Assembly (NCBI RefSeq): GCF_000304475.1
Contig: NC_018951.1
Coordinates: 248,001-312,000 of the forward strand
DNA length: 64,000 bases
From: Kazachstania africana CBS 2517
Taxonomy: Eukaryota > Ascomycota > Saccharomycetes > Saccharomycetales > Saccharomycetaceae
Direction of reading: 5' to 3'
Position numbers and translations under genes: made by a program. How positions within the stretch are numbered: the first letter of the stretch is position 1; each line of letters starts with the position of its first letter. This document shows positions 1 through 9,343 of this stretch, piece by piece. The notes under the pieces were generated by a model. It made no database searches. It was not told the DNA's origin and saw only the letters and a program-made list of their open reading frames with translations.

Positions 1-692
1 GGGGCTAGAGTCTCGATATAAACTCAGGAAAAAAGCAAATGTATCTAATGTAGCTGCTATAAGTCTCGCTTTACTAACGTAATTGGGCTAGATGAAGAGA
101 AAACTTGTAATGAGAAGTCGCTTCCAATCAATCAATTTATTTACTGATCTCTTGTTTGGAAAATATCAAAATTGTTCGCTGTTCAATTTCGTTGTCTGCC
201 AAAGACAGCCAAAAGCAAAAAAAAAAAATTCCTCAGCCAAAAATCGATAAAAAGATCACTGTAAACGAGGGCGTAACCGTGGCGTCACAAATGGTGGATT
301 CCAAGCGGGAGTATTTGAGGTGTTCAGTTGATCTGGATGTCGGTGGTGTTTATAATTGCGCTGGTTTGGAGATGTGCAATTTTTGTGTGTTTATCCGTTT
401 GTTATTTTTGGTGCAACATGTTTACGTTTAGTTTCTGACCGATGGGTTTTGGAAAGCTAGATGCAATATAATGCGACAAGAATAAATGTCAATCTTGCCA
501 TGAAAGCGTAGATGGTTCATTATATGAATGGCGGAATGTATCTTGCATAGCATATCTCAGCATTATTTTACAAGGTCTGTGGTTCTCTTGAAGAGGTGTA
601 GGAATGGTGCGACTTGATGGGTCATATATACAAGACAGATTCTTGATTGCTCCTTACGAAAAAGTTGATGCAAATAGCTCAGGAAGAGATAA
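1..692. other. Intergenic, no supported gene
   Basis: This stretch precedes COA4. The longest open frame here (156-431) begins at TTG rather than ATG, is lysine-rich at one end and resembles nothing I know, so I do not call it. I see no tRNA A/B boxes. The last 200 bases are presumably the COA4 promoter and leader. Confidence 0.6.
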
Positions 693-989
693 ATGGCAGA
701 TAAGCAATCCACGGGGGATGTTGGGCAGTCAAAGTACTACCAGGAAGCATTGCAAGAATACAAGGATCTCATGCAAGATGACGAGGAACCGGACACCTGG
801 GATGTAAGAATTAATAAGACAGGTTGTTACATCGAGAATATGGCACTGCAACTCTGCCGTGCTGAAACTGGTGATTGGAGACAATGTATGCTCGAAATGA
901 ATGCCTTTAGAAAGTGCTGGGAACTTCATGGTAATAGAGAACGTGTACATACAGTAGATAAAGAAGAGTTTTCAAAACAAAGTAAATAG
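693..989 (+). CDS. COA4: Twin CX9C mitochondrial protein, cytochrome c oxidase assembly factor Coa4
   Basis: A 98-residue protein with a twin CX9C signature: one pair of cysteines flanks YIENMALQL and a second pair flanks MLEMNAFRK, each with exactly nine residues between. Such proteins are imported into the mitochondrial intermembrane space and oxidised by Mia40. Coa4 is needed for assembly of cytochrome c oxidase. The YYQEAL...EYKDL start and the NRERVHTVD tail fit my memory of yeast Coa4. In S. cerevisiae COA4 (YLR218C) is two systematic names from CPR6 (YLR216C), and CPR6 is the next gene here. The S. cerevisiae protein is somewhat longer (about 150 residues). The ATG at 693 is the first in frame. 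Confidence 0.88.
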   Translation: MADKQSTGDVGQSKYYQEALQEYKDLMQDDEEPDTWDVRINKTGCYIENMALQLCRAETGDWRQCMLEMNAFRKCWELHGNRERVHTVDKEEFSKQSK

Positions 990-1114
990 CGTCTCCATCA
1001 AACATGTATATATCATGTAAATAGAAAGTTCGACACAATAAAAATAACAACTAATGTTGCTGATTCTCACCTATGTAATCTATATCACAATCATGTAATG
1101 CTTTCTGTCGCAAT

Positions 1115-1127
1115 TTCTAGAACTTTC
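1115..1127 (+). promoter_or_regulatory. Heat shock element upstream of CPR6
   Basis: TTCTAGAACTTTC is a perfect three-unit heat shock element (TTC-nn-GAA-nn-TTC), 113 bases before the CPR6 ATG. CPR6 is an Hsp90 co-chaperone gene and a known Hsf1 target in S. cerevisiae, so site and gene agree. Function is inferred from the motif. Confidence 0.7.
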
Positions 1128-1239
1128 TATCAGATTCGGATCAGCTTGCCATTGAAAAATTATTTAAACTTGTTAAAAGTTTGTCCAATAAAATTGCAAA
1201 ATCTACCATCACCCTCAGCTGACACGCATAAATATAACT

Positions 1240-2352
1240 ATGGCAAGACCAAAGACCTTTATCGACATCTCCATCGGTGATTCCAGCAAGGGACGTATCG
1301 TTTTCGAATTGTACAATGACATCGTTCCAAAGACCGTCGAGAACTTCTATCAATTATGTAAAGGTGACTACGCAATGTGCAAATCCAATCCAGAAATCCC
1401 ATTATCTTACAAAGGCTCTCTTTTCCACAGAGTGATAAAAGATTTCATGCTACAATTTGGTGACTTCACTGCTGGTAATGGTACAGGTGGTGAAAGTATT
1501 TATGGTGAAAAATTCGAAGATGAGAATTTTGACGTTAAACATGAGAGACCTTACCTCTTATCCATGGCCAATGCGGGTCCAAACACTAATGGCTCTCAAG
1601 TGTTTATCACTTGTGTTCCAACTCCTCATTTGGATGGCAAGCATGTCGTTTTCGGTGAAGTTATTCAAGGTAAGAGACTTGTCAGATTGATTGAGAAACA
1701 GCAAACCGATGAAGGCGATAAACCAATGAGAGACGTCAAGATTGAAGATTGTGGGATCTTACCTGAAGATTACGTTGTCCCAGAGGACGCTGAATCAACT
1801 CCAACAGACGAATTCGGTGACAATTATGAAGAATTCTTAAAGGATGATTCCAAAGTTGACGTGAAAGACGTTAATAGTGTCCTAAAGGCCATTGAAACTG
1901 TTAAGGCAATTGGTAGCGAGCAATTTAAAAAACAAAACTTCGAAGTTGCATTGGCCAAATATCAAAAATGTGACAAATTCCTAAAAGAATATTTCCCTGA
2001 TGATTTACCTGAAGATGACATCAAGAAGGTTAATTTATTAAAGGTTACCATACCATTAAATATCTCTCTCGCGGCTTTAAAGGGAAAGGATTATAGAACC
2101 GTCATGGTAGCCTCTTCCGAGGTCCTATATGCTGAAGCTGCTGATGATCTAGCCAAGGCAAAGGCTCTTTACCGTCGTGGTTTAGCCTACAGTGCAGTTA
2201 ATGATACAGATATGGCAATAAATGATTTGGAAATGGCTGCCAATTTCCATCCAAATGATGCAGGTATTCAAAAGGCCATCAAGGATACCAAGGCTAAAAG
2301 AAAGGCCGAAACTGACAAGCAAAAGAAAGCACTATCAAAGATGTTTGCTTAA
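1240..2352 (+). CDS. CPR6: Cyclophilin-40 type peptidyl-prolyl isomerase, Hsp90 co-chaperone
   Basis: A 370-residue cytosolic cyclophilin with a TPR tail, almost the same length as yeast Cpr6. The isomerase domain spans about residues 5-175 and carries the catalytic [11 protein letters not shown] motif (62-72) and the [12 protein letters not shown] loop (109-120). The tryptophan that contacts cyclosporin in CypA is histidine here (H130 in [11 protein letters not shown]), as is typical of Cyp40 proteins. The C-terminal half (about 215-350) holds TPR helices that bind the Hsp90 MEEVD tail and ends in a lysine-rich stretch. The alternative is the paralogue CPR7, but strong conservation of the isomerase site and synteny with COA4 and CDC123 favour CPR6. 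A heat shock element lies upstream. Confidence 0.95.
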   Translation: MARPKTFIDISIGDSSKGRIVFELYNDIVPKTVENFYQLCKGDYAMCKSNPEIPLSYKGSLFHRVIKDFMLQFGDFTAGNGTGGESIYGEKFEDENFDVKHERPYLLSMANAGPNTNGSQVFITCVPTPHLDGKHVVFGEVIQGKRLVRLIEKQQTDEGDKPMRDVKIEDCGILPEDYVVPEDAESTPTDEFGDNYEEFLKDDSKVDVKDVNSVLKAIETVKAIGSEQFKKQNFEVALAKYQKCDKFLKEYFPDDLPEDDIKKVNLLKVTIPLNISLAALKGKDYRTVMVASSEVLYAEAADDLAKAKALYRRGLAYSAVNDTDMAINDLEMAANFHPNDAGIQKAIKDTKAKRKAETDKQKKALSKMFA

Positions 2353-2538
2353 ACGGGCACCATATAAAACATCTACTATATAACTGATGTATTAGCAATA
2401 TAAAATCGATGGGCCTCTCTTATGCATTTTTATAATGAATTTTTCAACTTGAAGCGCATACATTATAAACTGATTCGAAAAATAATCTAGATGATAAATC
2501 AATGGAAGATCACTTAACGTTGCTAGGAGTCACATCTG

Positions 2539-3360
2539 ATGCACATATTTACAGGACTTATAACCCGTCCATCTGTGAATGTTTTGATTAAATCCTGTGT
2601 TACCAGGCCATTGAGTCTAAGAACTCTTCATGCAAACGCAAACATTCGCTACTCAAAACAAGAAAAGTCAGTTGCAAAGAAGTCGGGTCAATCTGTAGAG
2701 TACAACTCTCTTTTAACTGTACCAAATATCTTGACTCTGTCGAGAATAGCGACTACACCATTTATTGGCCATTTTATTATTACGAGCAATCTTACACCGG
2801 CATTATCTCTCTTTGCATATTGCTGTGTGACAGACTATCTAGATGGTTATATAGCAAGAAAGCATAAACTGAAATCAATTGCAGGAACGATACTGGATCC
2901 AATTGCAGATAAACTTTTGATGGTTATCACTACAATAGCTTTAAGTTTCCCACCCGGACCTTGTATAATTCCATGGCCAATTGCTTCTCTAATATTAGGG
3001 AGAGACATTGCTTTGGGTGTTGCTGGAATGTGGATACGCTACTCAACGGTTAAGAAGGTTTACAAGAAGGTGAACTGGGGCAAGTATTTCAATTTCACGA
3101 AGTATCCCACTGTTGTAGTAAAACCTCTGTTAATTTCTAAATGGAACACTTTCTTACAAATGATATATCTAGGAACTGGTGTTGCCATGTTACTATTTGA
3201 CAAAGTGGGTGACGAAGATCACAACAATGACCAGCTAATGAATATCAAACAGAAAGTTTCTAAATCGTTTAATGTTTTGGGCTACGTCGTTGGCGCGACC
3301 ACTTTGATCAGCGGAACATCGTATATATTTAGCAGAACTGCTGTAAAATTTCTATATTGA
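2539..3360 (+). CDS. CRD1: Cardiolipin synthase, mitochondrial inner membrane
   Basis: A 273-residue CDP-alcohol phosphotransferase. It joins CDP-diacylglycerol and phosphatidylglycerol to make cardiolipin on the matrix side of the inner membrane. The family signature DG-x2-AR-x8-G-x3-D-x3-D is complete, from D102 in DYLDGYIAR to D120 and D124 in LDPIADK. The first 50 residues are basic and lack acidic residues, as expected of a mitochondrial presequence. VPNILTLSRI (61-70) opens the catalytic domain, and several hydrophobic membrane segments follow. In S. cerevisiae this gene is YDL142C on chromosome IV, whereas its neighbours here match chromosome XII, so this is a retained copy from the sister duplicated region. 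Confidence 0.95.
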   Translation: MHIFTGLITRPSVNVLIKSCVTRPLSLRTLHANANIRYSKQEKSVAKKSGQSVEYNSLLTVPNILTLSRIATTPFIGHFIITSNLTPALSLFAYCCVTDYLDGYIARKHKLKSIAGTILDPIADKLLMVITTIALSFPPGPCIIPWPIASLILGRDIALGVAGMWIRYSTVKKVYKKVNWGKYFNFTKYPTVVVKPLLISKWNTFLQMIYLGTGVAMLLFDKVGDEDHNNDQLMNIKQKVSKSFNVLGYVVGATTLISGTSYIFSRTAVKFLY

Positions 3361-3731
3361 AATAGTGTGGTTCAACAAACTTCGTATCCCCAGTAAATAT
3401 ATATTCCAAAAACTCCTCTATAGACTTCATTTAAACAACATTGACGCATATCGTAACCTCATTTCAAGGCCTTTATAACCTGCAGGTCAAAAATATAATT
3501 ACTCTGATTGATCTTGCAACGCATCGTAGAGCGTCTTTGTACTCTATTAATCGCATCACTTTTCCAATTTCATTCTTCCACTTCAGCATATTCTAGTGGG
3601 CGTGGCTGTCTCACCTCATCGGAATCTTTCTAATTTTTTTCTTACAAGATCTTAGTAATTATGGCATATATAAAGCAGTGTTCAAGTGAGACCGCCAGCG
3701 TAATATAGATTGTTATAGATACTTTATCCAG
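3361..3731. other. CRD1-CDC123 intergenic region
   Basis: This holds the CRD1 3' end and the CDC123 promoter. A TATA-like TATATAAAG lies at about 3667-3675, some 60 bases before the CDC123 ATG. No gene or RNA signal seen. Confidence 0.5.
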
Positions 3732-4808
3732 ATGGGTGAACCGTACGTACCTTTAACAGAACTAAAAGTGACCAGACAGCATATAGAAAACTGCTCTTTT
3801 TCGAAATGGTATCCCAATTTTCAAAAATATGTTCCCAAATCAAGAATTTTAAAACCAGTGCCACCTGAATTCATTCAGTATCTGGAACAAGACGGTATAA
3901 AACTGCCTCACGATAGCATATCCAAGTCGTTTTATGCTGGAGGCCTAGAACGCAACGAAGAAAATGAATACAGCGATTGGGAATCTGATGAAGAAAGCAA
4001 TGATGAAGAGGAAGAAACCTCTAACAATATTGATCCTCTAGTAAATTTTCCTGAATTTCATAGACAAATTGAGAGTACGTTGAATGAACTCGGTATGGTC
4101 ACACCAAAACTAAACTGGTCGGCTCCAAGAGATGCAACCTGGATATTGCCAAATAATTCAATGAAATGCTACGAGGTAAATGAAGTGTATCTTCTACTAA
4201 ACGCATCAAATTATATCATGCATGATTTGCAACATGCATTCGACGAATGTGATGACGAATATGTGAGAAAGGAGAGACCCGAATATGAGTTGATTCTAAG
4301 ACAGTGGTTTGACGTCAATCCAGCTCTTGAATTTCGCGTGTTCGTCAAAGATAAAACCGTTGTTGGGGCAAGCCAACGTGATTTGAACTATTACGACTAT
4401 TTAGAACCGCTGTCTGATACATTCAAAGATTTGATTGACAGCTTTGTTGAAGATGTTTTCATAGAAAAATTCCCTGACTCTAATTTTGTACTTGACCTAT
4501 ACATTCCAAGACCATTTAACAAAGTATTTCTGATTGATGTTAATCCATTTGCAAGAAAGACTGATCCATTACTGTTTTCATGGAACGAAATACTTACAAA
4601 GAAATTTGAAGACTCTGAAGATAAAGACTATGAACTGCGTTTAGTTCTAGAGAATAATACAGCTAGATTTGCAAGCAAAGAACATTCTGAAAATCAAGTT
4701 CCTAGAGATGTTGTGGATGCTACTACAGATCCTAATGCTATAAGGGAATTGATTGGGAAATGGAAAGAATTACTCGAACAACAAGAAGAAGATACCGATA
4801 GCGACTGA
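3732..4808 (+). CDS. CDC123: Cdc123, ATP-grasp-like assembly factor for eIF2
   Basis: A 358-residue D123-family protein, about the length of S. cerevisiae Cdc123 (YLR215C). It promotes assembly of the eIF2 heterotrimer by acting on the gamma subunit, and so supports translation initiation and cell-cycle entry. Family hallmarks are the N-terminal CSFSKWYPNF block, the PKLNWSAPRDATWI segment, the RVFVKDKTVVGASQRD strand and the LIDVNPFARKTDPLLFSW segment with its metal-binding DVNP. An acidic low-complexity loop (about 75-100, rich in E and D) and an acidic tail are normal for the family. The neighbours CPR6 and FRE1 match yeast order. Confidence 0.95.
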   Translation: MGEPYVPLTELKVTRQHIENCSFSKWYPNFQKYVPKSRILKPVPPEFIQYLEQDGIKLPHDSISKSFYAGGLERNEENEYSDWESDEESNDEEEETSNNIDPLVNFPEFHRQIESTLNELGMVTPKLNWSAPRDATWILPNNSMKCYEVNEVYLLLNASNYIMHDLQHAFDECDDEYVRKERPEYELILRQWFDVNPALEFRVFVKDKTVVGASQRDLNYYDYLEPLSDTFKDLIDSFVEDVFIEKFPDSNFVLDLYIPRPFNKVFLIDVNPFARKTDPLLFSWNEILTKKFEDSEDKDYELRLVLENNTARFASKEHSENQVPRDVVDATTDPNAIRELIGKWKELLEQQEEDTDSD

Positions 4809-4878
4809 ATAGTAGCAAACTTTTGCGATAATATTTACAGACATACATAGATTTTTATATAATATGATTTTACCATTC

Positions 4879-6993
4879 TCACCACGTAAAGCTCTCCTCT
4901 TTATAGTCGACACTTATCCTCAACTTACTAGTGAGCGAGTTAGATAAATGATACCTGAAATCATCATTAAAAGAAGACGGTCCACAAGAGACAAAAGTAA
5001 TATCCTTGTCTTCTTTCTCTGCTTGACCTATTTCTTCTAATATCAAGCCACTCAAATCTGGTCTCTTATTAATATTTTGAATGGTAAATTTCGAAGACAA
5101 ACTTGTAATAGTATCTGTAGATGAAAATACTGTTGTATTTGCCACTTCAATGTTGTTATAATCCTTTTCTTTCAAACCAGTATAAAGAATAATAACATGA
5201 CATCCTTTGGAACTTAACCACTGTAGTTCTCTATTAAACCAGCTCAGATAGTTCAAGTCGTTAATAATCCAGTAGAACTGATTTTGCCAAGACATAGTTG
5301 GTCCATTCTGTGCTGCCAATAGTTCAGAGAAGTGTGAAAACACCGGCGTGACACCAAGCCCCGCTGAGACACCTACTAATTTTCTATCTAACTTATGCAA
5401 CGTAGGTATCTTTAGCCCATAAGGACCTTCCACCAACACTTTGCAGATGAGAGAGTCATTTTTACTTTTCATTATTCTTTCGAGCATAACCCTTGTTAAA
5501 CCTTTATTCACTCTCAAGTAGATGGTTAATTTTTCTGAGCCTTGTTGGAGGGTATTTTCATTTAAAACAGTAAAAGGATGAGATTGAAATGCATAGAACC
5601 ATGTATCATAAGGACTAATAAAATACAAATAAACGAATTGACCACTTTTGTAGTTCACCCATTTCGGTTTCTTAAGGGTAATCTTTATTACATTGTTACC
5701 ACAGTCTGTCAAAAGGGCTGATTGCAAGCCACCATTGATTATTACTCGAATAATTCTCATGAGTCTATCAAACGACCAAATAGCCACCATTGACCATACC
5801 CAGGCCATCCAACCCATAGGCTTCAAATGATAGTACATTGCAACAATGAACATTATATTCATAAGCTTGTGAACAAGTAAGAACAGCTCGTACATCCAAT
5901 CCCTTAGGAAACTTTCACTCTGAAAAATTAAGAGAACGATTAGAACGGTAGCAGCGATACCCCAGGCCCAATATGCGTCCATTGCCCAAACTTTATATCC
6001 TCCATCACTGATTGCCCAAACAGTCCATATGATCGAGTGGATAAAAGCTAGAACTACACAGACGTAGGCACACCATTTATGATAAAATATGAATCTTCTA
6101 AAAGAAATTCCTGTTAGCGGAATCAAGAAATTATTTCTCATACCAAAGAGGTATATCATTGGAAATAATGAGATGGACATGAGATCAACTCTATAACTTA
6201 CCAAATTCAAATTCATGTACCATCTGGTGGTCAGATACGGATGAGGCAATGTGAGTTCGTAGCCCACGCCCACCGATATTATTGTTTGAATAACAAATAT
6301 TAGGACAATCAGTGCGTCAATTCGTACCGGAAAGTTGAGTGGAATGCATTTCAAGAGAAAGAAGGTCCTTTCTTGATAATTCTTGTACACGGAAGGGATC
6401 AGTAACTTTCGTCTTATAATTTTTGTAGCCAGATTGAAACCAAAAATTTTATCGAGTAAGTTCGAGACTGTGGAGAAACAGATAATGAAGACCCAATAAA
6501 ACACTAACCCCCAACCAAACCATTGTGAACGGAGTACTGAGAAAGCGTAATCCTTAAATTTCTGATAGTACCATTGAAATTCGGTGTCGTCAACAATCAA
6601 TGTTCCATTTACCGGACTAGTAAAATCACTGTCTTGAGGTTCTCTGAGAAATTTTTGACCTTCCTCGAAAAATCTCACCATATCACTTTTACTATAGTCA
6701 AGTACGCCATTTGTCTTGTCAAAACATCTTGTTGCCAGGTGCCGATAAGCGTGGTTTACCAACCTAGTAGAGTTTGAAGCGTTATGAACGCAATTCGTCA
6801 CGGTATAAAGCCAATTGATATTATTACATCTGCATGCGAACGCCTTCATTCCATTTGAATGAGAATTGCACCCCCAGTCATATTGTAGTTCATAATAGAT
6901 GCAAGCGGATGCTATTGTCGAGTCGATGAGTACAAGACCCCGAGTAAGAACTGGGAAGATGAACCCAATTACAAGAAACATGGAAGCCCTCAT
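4879..6993 (-). CDS. FRE1: Ferric/cupric reductase, plasma membrane flavocytochrome
   Basis: A 704-residue FRE-family metalloreductase that reduces extracellular Fe(III) and Cu(II) before uptake. Residues 1-20 look like a signal peptide, followed by a cysteine-containing extracellular region. The ferric reductase transmembrane core has the bis-haem histidines H305/H319 and H375/H389, each pair 13 residues apart. The cytosolic part has the FAD motif HPFTV (472-476), GPYG (523-526), the NADPH-binding GLGVTPVFS (545-553) and SCGP (669-672), and ends in FTW. Its position between CDC123 and CRR1 matches YLR214W (FRE1). Membership of the FRE family is certain; FRE1 rather than another paralogue rests on synteny. 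A Mac1-type copper element lies upstream. Confidence 0.9.
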   Translation of the reverse strand: MRASMFLVIGFIFPVLTRGLVLIDSTIASACIYYELQYDWGCNSHSNGMKAFACRCNNINWLYTVTNCVHNASNSTRLVNHAYRHLATRCFDKTNGVLDYSKSDMVRFFEEGQKFLREPQDSDFTSPVNGTLIVDDTEFQWYYQKFKDYAFSVLRSQWFGWGLVFYWVFIICFSTVSNLLDKIFGFNLATKIIRRKLLIPSVYKNYQERTFFLLKCIPLNFPVRIDALIVLIFVIQTIISVGVGYELTLPHPYLTTRWYMNLNLVSYRVDLMSISLFPMIYLFGMRNNFLIPLTGISFRRFIFYHKWCAYVCVVLAFIHSIIWTVWAISDGGYKVWAMDAYWAWGIAATVLIVLLIFQSESFLRDWMYELFLLVHKLMNIMFIVAMYYHLKPMGWMAWVWSMVAIWSFDRLMRIIRVIINGGLQSALLTDCGNNVIKITLKKPKWVNYKSGQFVYLYFISPYDTWFYAFQSHPFTVLNENTLQQGSEKLTIYLRVNKGLTRVMLERIMKSKNDSLICKVLVEGPYGLKIPTLHKLDRKLVGVSAGLGVTPVFSHFSELLAAQNGPTMSWQNQFYWIINDLNYLSWFNRELQWLSSKGCHVIILYTGLKEKDYNNIEVANTTVFSSTDTITSLSSKFTIQNINKRPDLSGLILEEIGQAEKEDKDITFVSCGPSSFNDDFRYHLSNSLTSKLRISVDYKEESFTW

Positions 6994-7121
6994 TCCTAGT
7001 TTGGAGTACTTTAAGCAAATAACAATCTGTTGATTAACACGAGCTTCAAGTCAGTGATGTATGTGTATATATATACATATGCCTTGGTTTGTCGATCCAA
7101 TGTTCGAGCTGAATGTTTCAA

Positions 7122-7128
7122 TTTGCTC
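7122..7128 (+). promoter_or_regulatory. Candidate Mac1 copper-response element for FRE1
   Basis: TTTGCTC, the Mac1 core, lies about 130 bases upstream of the FRE1 ATG. A near match ATTGCTC lies at 7360-7366. The S. cerevisiae FRE1 promoter carries paired TTTGCTC elements that activate it in low copper. A 7-base motif is weak evidence alone; the matching gene raises its value. Confidence 0.45.
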
Positions 7129-7300
7129 ATTTTCGCGGAGATTTCGTCCTTTTAACTGAAATAATAAGACCTTCAAGCCATTAAACAAGTTGAAAGAGAA
7201 ATAATACGCAGACACGTCTTATGCCCAGACATATATATATATATATGAAAGTCCCCGCCTCTCAAGTTGCTTGAATTGGCCTGTTTTCATTAACAGTCTT

Positions 7301-7308
7301 TTTGTGTC
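7301..7308 (-). promoter_or_regulatory. Candidate Ndt80 middle sporulation element for CRR1
   Basis: The minus strand reads GACACAAAAA, matching the Ndt80 consensus (DNCRCAAAW). It lies about 245 bases before the chosen CRR1 start. CRR1 is a mid-to-late sporulation gene in S. cerevisiae, so the site fits its role. Inferred from sequence only. Confidence 0.45.
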
Positions 7309-7551
7309 ACAACATCTCATGTGAAGAGAGAGCGTTTAAAATTTTCATGCAAGAGTAAAATTGCTCATTCTGTCCAAAACGTCAGAAGGGTCAAGAAATG
7401 TGTTCTGATTCGTTGAAGACCAGTAAAGAGTCAAGTGTCAGCAAATTCATGTTTTACAAAAATATATATATATATATAGTTGTGGTTTACAAAATTTTAC
7501 ACAAAAGGTAATAGTTATATGAGAGAAAGAGATAGGAAGTCATTTAGAAAA

Positions 7552-8886
7552 ATGCTTAAATTAATATTTATTTTGTCGTTGTGGTGTGCTAAATTCTCAA
7601 AGGCTGAATTATACAAGCCAGATCAGCCATTAAAATGCTCTCAGGCGTCACATTGTCCCCGGGAATGGCCATGCTGTTCACCCTATGGCGAGTGTGGTTC
7701 TGGTCCAGTATGTGTTGGTGGATGCAATCCAAAATTCTCGTTCAGCCCCAGAAGCTGTATCCCAATGCCCTTGTTGACGTACCCATTCGAGGTTGTCCAA
7801 CATGGGAAGGAACCAATTTATGAAGCAGAAGAAGACGATGATGAAGAGACTTTTTCAAGTTTCGATGGAGAACACATGGAAAAGAACAATAATCAATTTG
7901 GAATGGCCACTTCTGAGAGATATGCCATGGATAATGATATCAATTTCGATGAGCCCCACTCAAATAATAAAATGACTGATATGAAATTGAATGCAGCACG
8001 GTTCATTCATCATTCAAATTTCTTGGTGACACCAAGCAATACCGTTGCAGAAACCATGGTAGATAAATTTGATTTTACTTACAGTGGACACGCAAATGTG
8101 GATGATACAACAAAGGACATTTTGTTGACAATGCCCAAGAGAACCACTGGTACACTAATTGCATCAACTAAAGAATTTCTTTATGGTAAGATTGGACTAA
8201 ATATGAAAACTGCAAGGTCACAGGGTGTCGTTACAGCAATAGTAATAATTTCTCAGGTTGGTGATGAGATTGATTATGAGTTCCTTGGTGGTGACTTATT
8301 CAACGTACAGACTAATTATTACTATCAAGGTGAATTAGATTATACAAAGATGGTACACTTGCCGCTTACTGGTAACACTTTTGACAATTATCATCGTTAT
8401 GAAATTGATTGGGATGAAGAGAAAATTTCATGGATTATTGATGGTGAAATAAGAAGAACTCTTTTCAAGAAGGATACATGGGATGGTCAAAGATACAGAT
8501 ATCCACAAACACCTTCAAGATTGGAAGTGGCAGTATGGCCAGGTGGAGCTGACACCAATCACCCAGGGACCATCCAATGGGCTGGGGGCCTAATTGATTG
8601 GGAAAACTCACCAGATATATTAGAGAAGGGTCAATTTTACGCTCAAATCAATGAAATTAAAATCACTCCACACCAAAACAAGTATTTCGATACAATCATG
8701 TCCGTATTAGAGACTTGTGTTGGTAATCCCGATCAAGTTGTCATTAAAGATTTCCAAAAATTAACTGTCGGTTACGATGAAAAGAAAGGGCCTCAATTTA
8801 ATGAGGATTCTTTGAGTTGGTATTGCGATATTATCCCCAAAGTAGACAACTGGCGAGACTCTGGAGAGACGATTCTCGAAGTGTAG
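7552..8886 (+). CDS. CRR1: Spore-wall GH16 transglycosidase of the CRH family
   Basis: I chose the ATG at 7552 because it gives a clean secretion signal (MLKLIFILSLWCAKFSKA) and a 444-residue protein, near the 422 of S. cerevisiae Crr1. An in-frame ATG at 7519 would add 11 polar residues before the signal. After the signal comes a cysteine-rich block (about 29-69) resembling a chitin-binding CBM18 module, then an acidic linker, then a GH16 domain with the catalytic DEIDYE motif at 238-243. CRH enzymes join chitin to beta-glucan; Crr1 is the sporulation member and acts in the spore wall. No GPI signal is seen at the C-terminus, unlike Crh1 and Utr2. The position matches YLR213C. Confidence 0.92.
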   Translation: MLKLIFILSLWCAKFSKAELYKPDQPLKCSQASHCPREWPCCSPYGECGSGPVCVGGCNPKFSFSPRSCIPMPLLTYPFEVVQHGKEPIYEAEEDDDEETFSSFDGEHMEKNNNQFGMATSERYAMDNDINFDEPHSNNKMTDMKLNAARFIHHSNFLVTPSNTVAETMVDKFDFTYSGHANVDDTTKDILLTMPKRTTGTLIASTKEFLYGKIGLNMKTARSQGVVTAIVIISQVGDEIDYEFLGGDLFNVQTNYYYQGELDYTKMVHLPLTGNTFDNYHRYEIDWDEEKISWIIDGEIRRTLFKKDTWDGQRYRYPQTPSRLEVAVWPGGADTNHPGTIQWAGGLIDWENSPDILEKGQFYAQINEIKITPHQNKYFDTIMSVLETCVGNPDQVVIKDFQKLTVGYDEKKGPQFNEDSLSWYCDIIPKVDNWRDSGETILEV

Positions 8887-9343
8887 TGCTTCTTCAAATA
8901 CGGAAATGCTAGATAACTACATATAATTCTATGTATGCACTTACTAGATTAGGAAAGTGACAGCTCAGAAATCTACTGTTTAAGGTAATAGTTACTATAT
9001 TAATCCGTATTACCCAGACTAAACCGTTTTAAGCGAGTTCTTTTTAGAGCGAGAGAAGTCGCCAGATCACCAAGATGAAAAAAACATATGCAAGATGGTA
9101 AAAGATATATTGAATCTTTAGGATAAGACACACAGACAGTGAATCAAGAATCCGTTCTACACTGTGCTATCGAGCCAATTGATCGAGGAAATTTGCTAAG
9201 TGGATACTTTTTTACATTGTCGAAGGTTTTCAAGTGTTATTTCGTGGACTTTATTACAAGGACAAGAAGAAATCCCTCTTACTACGATTTGTATCAGTTA
9301 GTTTAAGAGCTGCACTTTTCTCACGTTATAAACAAGATTCAAA
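8887..9343. other. CRR1-COP1 intergenic region
   Basis: This holds the CRR1 3' end and the COP1 promoter and leader. No coding frame or RNA gene is recognised. Confidence 0.5.

Larger units (their letters stand above)
6994..7551. other. Divergent FRE1-CRR1 promoter region
   Basis: This shared upstream region contains two (TA)n tracts (about 7236-7247 and 7462-7478), a copper-response-like element and a middle sporulation element, listed separately. No further gene is supported. Confidence 0.5.

Noticed and set aside
156..431. 91-codon frame at the left edge
   Set aside because: It starts at TTG, includes a poly-A coded lysine run, and shows no known family.
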